Source of the DNA: Lycorma delicatula
Lineage: Eukaryota; Arthropoda; Insecta; Hemiptera; Fulgoridae
Assembly: GCF_047948215.1 (NCBI RefSeq)
Contig: NC_134465.1
Location: forward strand, 49,383,946-49,447,945
DNA: 64,000 bases
Direction of reading: 5' to 3'
Numbering within the stretch: the stretch's first letter is position 1; the number at the start of each line of letters is the position of its first letter. Below, piece by piece: positions 39,201-53,608 of the stretch. The translations under genes and the position numbers were made by a program. The notes below the pieces were generated by a model that worked only from the letters and a program-made list of their open reading frames with translations, was not told the DNA's origin and did not search any database.

Positions 39201-42200
39201 CAATTATTTTACTTAATTTGTTACTAGTATTTTATTATTATGTTACATGTTTTTTGATTTACATAACTTGTCAACCAAAATAAACTTTTATGAATATAAC
39301 AGTGAAGGGGTTGTGATAAAACAGGTTTTTAATGACTGCGACCCTCCCTAAAAAAAGCGCTGTGATTATTTCCTCAAATTTGAGTCTGCTCGTCCTACAG
39401 GCCTTGGATCCATGTGCCCATTTAATTTGATATGAAAAAATACAGCTTCACTTTTTATCTATGTTTATGATAAAAATGTATTTATGTTCTTTTCATAAAA
39501 CTATATTTCTCATTCATAATAAAAAAATTGAGGTATGAAGACTGTATTGTGGATTATACTTAGACAATATACTTCCAAGACATATTCATGTAACTGAATA
39601 TGTCATGTGTGATCAATGTTTGAATGCATGAATGTTGAAATAAAACAAACATTTTTTAGAATGTAAAAGCTTGGAAGTTGAACATACCTCAGATTTTATT
39701 ATGTCTTTATATGGAAATAACTTCTGCTAAAACCAGATGCCAAAATAAATTCTTCTGCTAAAAACAGATAAATTTAGAATTTGGTTTTATATTTTTGAGA
39801 AATGATAAACGATCACCAACTTCCCATGCCGGACCAAATTTTTTTTTAAGAACATATGTTCTATATCATAATATTTCAGTAAAAATTGTTACCTGCTTAG
39901 TATGTAGATTGTATCATCTGGCAAAGAGGCCATCAAGTGAATCTATGATCCTGCATGAATTTGTTAATTTAATTAATGCAAGCAGTGTGAAGGTATATTA
40001 TATTTTGAAAAAAGAAAACATGCCAATCTTACAGTCCCTGACATGTGATATTGGTACTGGACCTATTAACAAAAACATCACTACCATAGCATAGCCTGAT
40101 GCCAGTATCAAGTACAGGGTGTGTAGGGAGGGAGGTTTAGTAACAAGTAGTAAGGGTGCAATATGAATATGCTTGCAGGAATGCCTGGTATATAAATCAA
40201 ACTAATTTACATCAATAGGAGTTGAAGGATGCCCAGTTTTATCCATAAGGGATTTTAGCTGTTCACCTTCATTCATAAGAATTTTATAGGAAATAGATTA
40301 CAATTACTTCTTCGTTCAGGGGATTTTCTTCCTTTTGGGGTGTTAGATGATCCCAATGCAGTATTACAGATTGAACCAGTGAGACTGTTACTGCACTCAT
40401 GATAAAAGTTTTTTTGTTAAAAACGTGTTTGTAGATTTTTGCAAAAATTTCATTCTCTCATTATGATTTTTTTTTCTGTTTTCCTTTTTACAGTTATAAA
40501 CGATGCTTACTGAGGAGTGCTATGAAAGTTATTGATGACAGACAAAGACTAATATTAGAAAAGAAGAAGGAATTAGTTAATGAAATAACACAGATGGTTG
40601 TTAAGTAAGTATTATTGACATGTTTGAATTTTCTTTTTCAGCAGCCAGTTTTTTTTTAGATTTACAGTTATTCTTATTGTTTTTATTGTGCTACAATCCT
40701 AAATGAACCTGGTCTCTTTCAACAATAAGCCTCTCCAGTGCATTTTATGTTTTGTCTTCTTCCAATCCATTATCCCTCACTCCAGTATTGATGCTCTAAG
40801 AATTACTACTTGGCACTGATACTTCCATTAAGACTCAATAATCACTGTTACACCTCTATTTAGTTTTAATTATGTTAGTGCTCCTTGATATGTTTCAGGT
40901 TTCACATAACCACCCAGTTGTAGATGAACATAATTTAATATTTTGCCTGGGATTAATCTGTGCAATTAAGATAGTTTTATAGAAGTGGTGAAATTCTGTT
41001 TGCTTGATTCTAAGTATTAATTTTATTTAATTGTAAAAACTTAATAAAAATAAGTGCGTGCATTTATATGAGAGAATTCAGTTGAAAATAAATGCCTTAC
41101 TATTACTCCTGATTAAATGCAAGCATTATTACTGCGTGTTGCCACAGAACAAAGTTTAAAACATGAACAAACTAAAATGGAAATGATGTCATACCAGAAG
41201 CATTTGTATTATGAATAAATCCTATTGGTAGAACTAGAATTGGTCTTGAATCTTTGACAACTGTTGGTCTGTGATTTATATGAATTTGGAGTGAAAAAAA
41301 TTCAGTTTGATAAACAGGATATGCTGCCGGCTGTCTAGTATAGTAAAACGTTTCAATACTAACTGCTTGTATTCTTGGATAATAATTCCAAGAATTTACA
41401 GAGGAAGAGATTTTTAAAGGAAAAATATACAAAAAATTTTAAAGGTGGCTTAACTTCCTTTTTTAACCACCAATTATTTCAGTAACATTCACATTACCTG
41501 AGGATTTATTTATTCAAATATACAGTAAAGTCTTAGCAATTTTTTAAATTAATATTATGTTACAAAACAAATTTTAATTTAAAACATAATTTCACAGAAA
41601 TTTAAATTAAAAGAGAAGTTTGCTTTTATTTATAAGTTTCCTGCTAAACACGTTCATTCTTGATTTTGGGAAAATTAGATTTTACGAGAACTTCTAGGTT
41701 ATACCTTTAGGTCAGGAGCAATGTAGGTTGTTGGTTGTAATTTTTACAAATCTGTGAATAGATTTTCTTTAATTTCTTATAATTGAAAAATGTGTATATA
41801 TCCTACATTCATGTGCATCTTATAAAGAAAATGAAGTCATTTCTACTGATGATTATGATTTTAAGTCAGATCTCATATGATTTTCTTTTTAAAAATAATT
41901 TTTGAGCAATTGTTTCTAAAAACATTTGCGGAGTTTCTTATATAAAGCAGATTTTTTTTATATTATTGTGTTTTTAAAGGTAAAACTTTGTCAACTAATG
42001 AATTGTAATGCATCAGAAAAAGCATAACATATAAGTGAATGCCTACAGTGCAACAATGGATGTGGATTCTCATACCAATATAATATTATTGGCTTACTCA
42101 TGTGCAAAAGTTTAATTGAACTGTACTCTTATTTATATGTATAGGATACATTTTTATTTTTATTTAATATATTTCAATTGTTGATTAATTTTAATTTTTT

Positions 42201-45200
42201 TTCTTTCAGATTAACAAATGCAATTAATGCTCGCGGTAAACAGTTGGTTGTTAGATTAAATGAAGTGTGTGATGCTAAACAAGTTACATTAAATGAAAAG
42301 AAACAAGCCCTAGAACAGTTATCTACTTTAACAGATCATTGTATTGAATTTGTTAATAATGCTTTAAATCAAGGAAGTGATCTAGCATTGTTATCTAGCA
42401 AATCGTCAGTACTATTTTCTAAACTTACATTATTATAGGTGTAAACTTTTTAAGTATAATTTTAATGATTCAATAATTTTTTATTAACCTTTTCAGGGCT
42501 AGTGTCACGCTTATGTGACTACTGTAAACTGTTCACATTGACTACGGTCGCATAAACTCGTTTTAGAACTTAATCATTTGAATATGAACTTGTTAACACG
42601 ACTAATAATTCTTTCATCGACAAGTGCTGCACTTAATTTATTGGCTTTAAAATTAACTATTTGCACTATCGATAGGTTGCAGTTAACAGCTGGAAATAGA
42701 CAGGCTATATTACATTGCCATATATTTTCTGAAATGATGGCTACAGATAGATATTTGAACATTCTTAGTATGCTTCATTTTGCCAAAATAAAATGTTTTC
42801 AAAATTTAAGAATTATTAAATTGAAATAAAATATCTCAACGGTTTTATCCTTTTTATATTATAGTAATTGAGGAGCCCTTAGTCCGAAGTTCAAAAATTG
42901 TGTTTTAAAATTTGTTTACAAAAAAAGTTTTACATTTTAAATTACTTAAAATAATATTCATTCCTAGTGGTTGTGAAGTGATAAATCATACAGAGAATGA
43001 CTACATAAAGATGAGAACTTTAATAAAATAATCTGGTCTAGCATGAACTAGGATTTACAGTATGTTAGTCCTGAAAAGGTTAAAGCTGTAGTAAAACTTT
43101 TCTGTGTTACTAATAGATTCTTTAATAATGTACAGAATGCCTATAAATGTCTGTATAATTTTAAGTATAAATAACAATTTAAATATAGATTGCAGGTGTT
43201 ATAAAAAGGGTTTATTTAAGATTAGTATTCAAAATGGTTCACTGATAGTGTTTCAGTCATGTGAAAGTGACATGTGGCAAAATAGAAGATATACAAATTT
43301 CATTCATAAGCAGCCATGAACTCAGTTGTTAAAAAATGTATAAAAATGAAATTGTATACAGTCGTTCAATACAAATATAGAAAATGATGTAATATGTACA
43401 CCTCTGGTAATGGCCTACTACTATTCATGTACGATATTAAATGTTTATGACCATAGGAAGTGTCAAACACAAGAAAGGTACACATGTGACAGCCAAGTAC
43501 ATATGACTCAAGTCAAATGACTTTGATCACAACAATAATGTTTTTGCACAAGTCATGACATGACAAACAGCAGCACATAATTTAGATATTTCTTGTTCGA
43601 CTTTATATAAAAGCTAAGGACACATTTAAAAATGTGTCCTTACAAGTTTCAATTGCTAAAGGCAAGAATCATTTAAGGTGTCTATATTCGTAAGAATTTT
43701 GTTATTACCATGCTAATCATTTATCAGGTAAGGTAAATAAACAAAATATCAGGTCAAGAATCCTACATTTTAATGATGAGGATGTTAAAGACATACCAAA
43801 AGTTAATGTGGTACAGTATAAGTGGCAATATCAGCCTGTTTTTCTTTCATATAACTGATCAGAACATGTACCTTGAAATGTTGGAAGATTTTGCTTTTTC
43901 TCAGTTAAAACTTGTACACTTAACATCACTGACCCCTGTAAGTCTCTCCAGCTTCACCAGCATCAGGCAGTAAATTGTCTAGTAATTTGTGTAAAGTCTC
44001 AGAAGTATCCGAAATTACACCAAACCTGGTCTAGAGAGCAGACAGAAGAATGTCCTTTCATTGTTTGTGTTCCAAGACACTATATACTATGCCCCAGGGA
44101 TCTGTTTCCGTGCTCATGAACAAAGGAATGCCAGGAGTCCCTTTTCGCAGTCCAGACTTTATGAAAGTAATGAGATCTCAGATTTCTGTATTGAGCAACA
44201 AGGACTGCCTGTCGTTTGGGAACCCTCAATTGAGAAGCTCTCTGCAAATGACAAAAAACCCTCTTTGTGCGATAGCTTCCCTATTCCACCATGATGCAAT
44301 CCTCTTTTGACTAAAACTTTGGGGAATTGAACACTCAGCAGCATCAAGAAAAGCCACTGACAAACCAACTGCCAGATCTTTCAAATCCAACACATCCAGA
44401 CTGATCCAAAAGTTGGAGCCTGGTTAAAAATAAATGAACAAATTTCTTCCAGTTTGTATACCTGTGCAGGAAACGATCCTGTTGCACTGGAACATTACAT
44501 CGGTAGCGCTCACTCAAGCAACCTGCATTCTCGTAGACAAGCAATCTATGATCACTTAAGCAATCATGAATTACCTTCCATTTACAAAATAGGCAGGGGT
44601 AAACCTACCAATGGTAACATCGATGTTCATTCCACCAAACAGTCAATGCTCATGTACCTTACCTACATAGGTGGGCAACTTAGCAGGTACGTTATATACC
44701 TGTGATCATGCTGGGCTAAAAAGCCCTCTAATTCACCGCCAACATTAGTGAAGATGCTGGGATCGAAAGAGCCAGCCTATTGTTGGTAACTGTTAGCATG
44801 GCCTACTTCTAGACAACCAAGAACATTATGCCTGTCTGGCAGCTGCACAGTAAGCCTGATGGATTTACTGTTTGGATGAAAAACAAATCATTGATCAAGG
44901 ATATTTTGGTAGGCTTGACATGCTGAACAACTCTGTATTTAGTAGTTCTTTTGCCAGACATGTGGGATGCTCAAGAAAGTCTACACCATTCTAGTCTCAT
45001 GTCTTGTTGGATGGTTAGCGGTCTCTGGTTTTGCCACTGAATAAAAGTTTTTTGAGATGTTGCTTTTCATTATTCTTTTTTTGAGGTTTTATGGTAATTA
45101 TTTATTTTTACTTGTTTCATAATTTGTATAAAATTTAAGTATATATAAATTTAATTTTTAAAATAATTTAATTTCAGAAATTTAACATCCCACCTGCAAA

Positions 45201-48200
45201 GGATTAAGAGTCGTAGAGCTGATATACCTAATCCAGAAATTCCTGTAAGGATAACATTAGCATTGGATAAAGTACCAGATCTTATTAAAGGTAAGAATAT
45301 TTATTAAAAAAAAAGATGCTATCTTGTATTATGATATTGTTAATTCCCAGACCTGCTTTTATAAACTTAAAAAGTAGAAAAAAAGAAATGTATGATGCCA
45401 TTATTGAGTTATGAATTTAAAAGTAGAATTAGAATTTTCTATATTTAATTGGAATATGATTCACTGTGGAAATATTAAATGGCTCAGAACTAAGAAAGAA
45501 GGTATGAGGAATTAAAATCAGAGTGAAACAAATCAAGAGCTCTTTATCGTTTGGTATTATTCATTGAATAGGTAGAAGAGAAGATTTAGCTAGTACAAAC
45601 TAAAAATAAATTCAGGAATAGATTTCCAAACTTAATGAAGAAAATAAATAAATTAATAATTTATTAATTTTTGTTGGCATTTGGTTTTCTGCACACTTAC
45701 GTTATGTATTCCTTAATATCTTTGCCTCTAAATATCTCTAATTGTAATATAGCTAACATAGCACATTCATTTGATCTAGTTTGGTATCCTGGGAGCCTAT
45801 TTTTTCAATCTCTCCTGATGACTTGATTTCAACATTTTATTCAGTATAACTTGTTTACAACGGAATCCTTTGTGCAACAGAATAAACAGTGAAATGCTAC
45901 CTTGAATTTTCCTAGTCTGATGAATTTAATGTTTATTTACTTGTACCATAGATTCAAGGTTAATATGAAAATAAAAATTAACTGAAAATTTCTTCTAAAT
46001 TGTACAATAGCCTAAGAAATATTTATGTAAATTTTTACCATTTTCATGTTTTCACCAAGTTTGTTTTTCTTACCATATGGTATTTCAGAGATAAAAATCG
46101 GAGAGGGGGTCCTATTGACTAAAAGATTATTTTGAGCTTAGCTCAAAAAATGTGTCATACTGATAACCTATCATCCAAAATGAAATAACTGATTTATGTA
46201 GCGCTACAGTCAGGAAACATGTCACAAGGGTTAAAAAAGCTTGTGTTTACAGCATTTTGGCTAATGAATCTGCGGATATTTCTGGCAAAGACCTGCTGTT
46301 TATTGGATTACGTTTCTTTGATAGGAAGGACAATGATATCAAAAATATTTAGTTTTTATAGAACTTTAAGGACTTAATGCAGTGAGTATTTGCCAAAGCC
46401 GTTGAAGATTTTATGACAAACTTAATCCTGGACCCTGTGGGTTTAGGCGTCGACGGATGTTCCACTACGTCTGGGAAAATAAGTGTACAGGCGATCTTGA
46501 GACAAAAGTACAAAAAAGCCTTCTACTACCATTGATGTTCTCACAAGCTTAACCTTGTCATGAACAACTAAACTTTATCCCAGAAATTCAAAACTGGGTT
46601 GTAAATATCAAGGAGATAATCACATTTTTTCAAGAGTCAGTTTTACAATGCAAGCTTGTTGCTAGCATTCCTAGATTGTGTGATACTTGGGGGGGTCAGA
46701 AATACAGGAGCATGTGTGTTTTTAAGGATCACTTTGTTTATTAATGCGTTTGACACCTTAACTGAAGAGGGAAATGCAGCTACAAGAAAAAAATGTTTAT
46801 CAAATGTGTACAGTGGTGAGTAGATCTTCATTTGTTGGGTTTAACATTAATTGCTATGTATTTTGTTATACTGTAACCTGTAGCAAATGCACTTTAATTG
46901 AACGCGCTTGACATAGTCAAAACCAACTAGCACGTTCAAACTATCTTGACATGCTAAGAGTTCATTGGAAAGATGCTGAGAACATCACAACTGCCGTTTT
47001 AAAAGAAGCAGGTGACATTGCAATGAATTTGAATGTTGATATAACTACAACTTGCATTGCTGGCTGACAGAAGCATAGAAGCAATCGTCCACCCAAAAAT
47101 ATATCTGAATTTTAAAGAAGGTTGGCTAATAGTTCTTTGTTTGGATTCCATCATATCATCTTTAGAAATCAGATGTTCTGCAGACAAATCGCCTGTATTT
47201 TCATTTGATTAACATGTTTCATTGGAGAAAAGTAGTGAAAATACTTCATCTTGTGTCTCTAATAGAAGACATTCAAGGAGAAAGGGAATTGTGGTTCAAA
47301 ATGTGGAATGAGGTACAGGAAGTGCCAGACAGAAGTTTTAGAAAAGAGTGAATTGTTTTTTGTGAGTATTAGAAAGGCTCTGCTGATATTGCTTTTACAG
47401 CCCTACACAAAAGTACTATGAAGTGTTATTTAGCTCCTTTCATTGAATTAGAATGTAAGCAGTACCATTTTACCCATCTGTTTGGTTTAGTGGTGAACTT
47501 ATCACAAATCAGTTGATTTCAAAGTCTAGAATTCTAAGGTTCAAATCCATGGATTTAAATAGTAAATTGTGGATGCTGGTATTCTTTGGTAGTTTGAAAC
47601 TCAACTACCACACATCTTAGAAATTATCGATGTGAGACTACACTTCATTTACATTCATACAGATCATTCTCTGAAGTAATACCTTACAGTGTTTCTGAAG
47701 GCTGCAACGGAAAAAAATACCATTGGTGAAAACAGGTTAAATGGGTGATTATCTACGTTAAGCATTTATTGACAATGGGTTTTTTAAAAAATATTTTGTT
47801 CTTCCTTTTGTTATTGTGTATTATTGAATAACATTCTCCCCTCGTAGACTACCTTTCCACAATGAAAGAAGTTAAATTCATAAAGCTCTGTCCCCATTAT
47901 GTTTTGAGCTAGTTAAAATCATTGGTTTTGTAAAAATTTTATTGTTGATCTTCATTATTAATAATTTTTCACTTATGTTTTTAACTTTTTAAGTGGTACA
48001 TAGTACTCATAGTTGTATTTATTTATAAAAGGCAACAAGACAATAACCAGAACAACACTTGTAATTTGTGTGTTTTTACAACAGCAACAGTAAAAGTGGG
48101 ACAATTGTTCTTCATATTACATAAATATCATCAAAACACATTTTACATCTCATTGTATCTTCTTCATTAAGATAAAAAAAAAGTTTCAGTTTACTAAAAT

Positions 48201-51200
48201 CATTTACTTTTCTCTGTTAAGGTTGTTTACAATTTCAAAATTTTCTCTTATTTAGATTACAAAATTATAAACGTTCCCAAAGTGTGGTTGTATATTAAGT
48301 ATTTTAAATGCCCATGTAGGTTTAATCCCCACATTCAGCTGAATATTCAATTGATAGGGTATTTTTTTAATTAGAATCACCTGCCATTAAATCATCTTAA
48401 TAGTAGATTATCTTCGTATTAATAAATTAACTTAATTTTTTTATTGAAGATTAAAAAAAGTATTTCTGAGATATTAAGATGTAAGTAACAGCAACATACA
48501 TATACACGTAAAAAAATCTGATAACCATAAATTTTTTGCCGTGTTATTACTCCTTTTCTTCTTTACATTTTTTTAATATTATATTTCATATTTTATTTCC
48601 TAAAAATAAATTTAGTTTAGAGGTGGCAGATCATTTGATAACAAAAATGTAAAACATGTTTATTGGGTTTCAATTAACATGTTTACTAAGGGTTTATTTT
48701 GGAATATGTGTTCTCCCTTTGCTTAAAATTATTTTTCATTTTCGAGTTCAGGTAATCCTGAAAATGTATCTTGAGACTAAGAAAACTCGTAACTGAATCT
48801 GGAGTACAGTTGATTTATTTAAAATTATGTTTCATTATGCAGTAATCATATTAATGTTAAACATATAGCTATGTACATGATGTCTGTTTGAAAAGTATCT
48901 GACCATATAGGTCATGGAAAAAGTTACACAGTGACCAATCCTTGTCTCTTGAGCGGTCCTATTGTGATTACCTCACAGTTACCAAGCAGTTCTTCCATTG
49001 CTAGAAATATTTTTCATACTCTTCTTTTGGAATGGCGGCTACCTGCTGTGTTGTAATTTTACCATTACATCCTCCTGGTTGTCAAATTTTAGTGGTATTT
49101 TCAGCTTTGAAAACACGAAAAATAGCAAAAAGCCATCTCTTATCAGTAAGGAACTTCCAGAAATTACAAAAAAAATTATAACCATAAATATGTGAAAATG
49201 TTTTTATTAATACATAAAAAGTTATTCTCATTTTCCCACACATCAGATTAATTTCTAAAAGCATAGGTTAGGTTATAATAAGAGAGTTAAAGAAACTAAG
49301 GTATAGCAGTGTTTTGATTGGTGAGATTTTTGAAGTTTAAAAAAAGATTGCTTTAAACATGTATAAATTAGTTTGAATTACTGTTTAATAATAATCAACA
49401 TTCATGTGAGTGAATAATCTAAAATGTATTTACTAAAATAAAAAATTTGTAAAAATACTATCTAAAAACCACTTCCTGTAACAAAAATCGCATTAAATCT
49501 ATATTATAAAATCATAATTACTTGCCAGTTGATGTAATTACAAACAACAGTTACCGCAGAAATGTGGTGGGCATAGGTAGTTTGAAGAAAACATCTCTTT
49601 CTTTTTTAGTATTTAGCTTTTATCCTGCCATAATAAACTTTTTTTTTTCATATTTTTTATGTTAAATTGTATTTCGTTGATATTAAAAAAAAATCATTCT
49701 TTTCTTTTGTTTAAACAGAAACTTTTATTACTTAGATTATTTTTCTTTGTTTGCGTACTAGGGCTTATACCTGGTAAGTTTTTTAAATTTTTGTTTTATA
49801 TTAAGAAGAGTAATGCAAATTTTATTTTCTCCATTTTAAAAACATGTAGGTATAGTACATATTACACTTTTTAGCTTTTACTGTAAAAGTAAATTAATCG
49901 CTTTTTCATTTTACTGTAAAGTTTCAATTAAATTACTTATTTTACATGCATATTGTAATTAAAACACTAAGGTGTTTTGAGCAATTTTCTTATTTTTTTT
50001 TTACTTATTTTTTGCAATGTTTCAAATAAATGTTTTAATTTCAAAAGTTTTTTTGTTAATAATTTCACAATTATCTTTCCACTGATCACATATTTTTTGT
50101 TTTATTGATTTTATAAATCACAAATACTGTGTTAATTTTACATTAATTTATCGCACATGTTTTCTTGTCGAAAGTTGGTTTTTTTGAAATATACTTTTTT
50201 TATGCAATTATTTCATTGTTTTTTCTTGTTATTCTGTGCTTTTATCGATGTATGGGATCAAAAAAGTAATATTTACTGCTTATTCAGTTTTTAGCTTTTT
50301 TCAGGTATCACATTGGCCGTAAAAAATTATTTGTTTTAAGGGTAAAACTTTGTGTTGTGCAGCCTTTTCTTTCAAAGAGCAATGGTACCTTTTTTCATAT
50401 TATGTAGTTTGATAGACAGCTTGCGACTTTATATATCTAGGATCATTTTTTTTGTATTAAAAATCTGCCTGATAAGTAAAGGGTAAATAATAGATTGATA
50501 GTAATAAATAACAAAGATGTGATAATCAAATTTTTTTGTAATAATTTTCAAAAGAACATGCAGTCAGGTCTCTGTTAATCGAGGTAATTGGGATGTTGCC
50601 GGCTTAGATTACTGAATCCGCAGTTAAGAGTAAGTTTTGTTCATGAATTCAGGCAACAAACCATGTTATCAAATTGGTAGCAGAATAAGCAGCAAATTAA
50701 AAATGATAAAAATATTAATTATTTTATTTTACTGTATTTATTATAATAAAATCAAGGATTTATGGTCTGTAATTTATTTACAACTAGTTTATGAAAAGGC
50801 AGGCTTAAGAAGAAAAGAAGAACAAAACTTCACCTCATCAAATACCCATCATCTTTTCCAAAAATTACAATTTTGTACCAGTTAGCACATTCATCTCCGT
50901 CTGGAAAGAGGAGGAGTGCATTGCTTCCTCCAAACACTAGGACCCCAAAAGGCGTATTCCTGTTAGGCTGGAAGGCGCTAGCACTGAATGGACATTAGGG
51001 CATGGACTGAAGTAGAATCACTTCAGGAGAACAAAACTTACATCTGCTTACTCTCCCATGCTCAGTCCTGGTCATTTATTTACCACTGATCTAAACGACT
51101 AGAATGCAAATAACAACTCCATCTATAAATTAAACAAAAAAATCTATAACTGCCAATAAATAAATAATGACTCACCCGATAAACGAAAGACAACAGCAAG

Positions 51201-53573
51201 GGTCGTCATTCGTCCAGGTTCTGCGATTAGTAGGGAGATAATTAACTCTCCTGCTATCCTTGCATTCCGTTCCAATAAAATCAATAGTCACTAATCACTC
51301 TCTCACATTGACTCGCATAAATTTAGTGTGATTTTTTAACGAAAAGTTCTTTTGCCTTAACTGAGTAACATGGTCCATAGCAGCATAATCACGCAAGTTT
51401 CATACTACCATTAAGTCAAGGAAAGGAACATAGTTTTGTTGTACTAAATATTGGAGCGCTTTTGTGAAAATACAACCCCTTTATTGTGGTTAACTTTTTA
51501 ATTTTCATCAATCTATTTATCTTTGTCACTGGAGCTTTCATTAACCTCTATCATAACTTTCACAATCTTGTCATCATAAAATTTAAATGTTGGTTTCCTT
51601 GAATCCAATTCTAACCAGTTTTGCCCTTCATTTTCCTTTGATTTCACATCCTGGGCATATTAAGTACAAAACCCCTCATTTGATGGTATATAATGCAAAA
51701 TTTTCTGATTGCTAACCTGTCTAATTTCTGGCCATATTTTTATAAATGATTTATTGATTGTTGTTTGATCAATTGAATTTCATGATTCTGCAGCATGTAA
51801 ATCACATGTTTTATGGTTAATGTAATGTAATGCAGGTGTAACTTTAAGCTCTGATGCTAGACCTTTCATTTATGTTTTTTTTTTTTATTATTGCTATGAT
51901 GATACACTGATCCATAGGTTGACAAATTGGTGTAACATTTGGTGGAAATAAAAATTCTCTTAATGTTTCCTGAAATTAGAACATCTTCAGATAGATGGCA
52001 GACATATTGTCCATCAAAACTGCTTTTTCTAATAATTTCTTTATTTGTAGATAGTTTTTCACATGCCAGATGAAGCTGTTAAACCAATTCTCAAAAATGT
52101 CTGCATTCATCCACACGTGATTTTTGGTTAGCATACTTAATAGGCAGTGAATCTAATTTTAAATTTTTTAATGGCCTAGCTTTACTGATCACAAGAAGAG
52201 GTACTTTGTCATCACTACTAGCGTTACTGCAGACAAGAACAGTTATTCTCTCTACTAATTTTAAAGCTAGGTGCAGAACCTTCGTCCCTTGGTGCTGGGG
52301 TTTTCAACGGTAGCATTCTAAAATTTAATACTGTCTCATCTGCGTTATATACTTATTCTGGTTGCAGATTTTCTGACTGAACAAGAAAATAAACTTTTTT
52401 GATAAAATTAGCAGCGTTGTCAGTATCGGCAGTAATTGCCTTATGCCATGACAATTTCTAAATTTCTCTAGCCAGCCTTTACTGGCAGAAAATGTATCTG
52501 GACTGTTCAATTTTTTGTTTAGTTGGATAGCTTTTTCTTGCAAAGTAGGGCCAGATGCTTGTATTCCAAAGGTTCTCTGTCACTGCTTACATTCTGTATC
52601 AGTAGTAATGTCTTCTCTACAACTAGACATTATAATAAATTAACATAACACAATAGTCACAATATTGAACGTACAAGGAAACAACACAACACACTACAAC
52701 TACTACATTGTATTTCAGTACAGCAGATACACACACTCACAAAATATAGACAGATTTTTATATGTATAGGTAACAGAAACTAAAGAAACTTTATTGTTTT
52801 GCTTTACTGCCACGTGCTGTAAATATGCAACAGTAATTATTATGTACAGTGAATAATCTTCAGTAATAGGCTATAATAAAATTCGTGCATGGAGTAAATG
52901 GCATTTTTTTTAGTTTTACTGTACTTCAGACTTTGTACCTGAGGCTAATTATGGATTTAATAAATGATTTGTAGCATAGTGAAAAGATGCCAAGTGTGAG
53001 CGGGATTTGAACCCGCAACCACCGGATGAAAGGCAGAGATGCTACTTGACCACGGCGGTAGGTTTTTTTAGTGAGGCTCCTACTGTATTTGTAATAAAAA
53101 ATAAAATATGAACAAATTAAATAAAGGAATTCTTTAAAATGCTACTTAATAAAAGTATGTATTAGTTGTTTTTGTCAGCATTAAATTATATATCGCTTAA
53201 AGTTAAGAAAATTAATTTATTAAACAAGTAATAACTATAAAATTGTTATATACAGCAGTACCCGATTATTATAAAAACTGCACTGGATTTTATTTATCAT
53301 AATTTAAATAAAAAAGAAAGATATAATTCATGTGGCTTTATGAAAGTTAAGTGATTTAAAAAAATAATGTTAAGGTTAAAAAAGTCTGGGCTCTCCAAAA
53401 TATCAGCAAATAACTTATGTTCCTCATTAGATGAATGGTAATCGATCTGCTGTTAAAGGTCCTTCAAAATTTAGATCATTATTTTGTTTTATTCTCCTTT
53501 AGAATAGTTAATGAAAAAATGTTAATTCAAAGATTCATGTGAAATAATATTTCGATGCAAAATCAGTCTGTTG

Positions 53574-53608
<35 letters not shown>

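Noticed and set aside
41172..41432. 86-codon minus-strand frame with mixed composition
   Set aside because: No recognised domain and no neighbouring continuation; kept only as a note in the intron entry.
52993..53062. Functional tRNA-Glu gene
   Set aside because: No acceptor stem and a broken anticodon stem, despite a perfect T arm.
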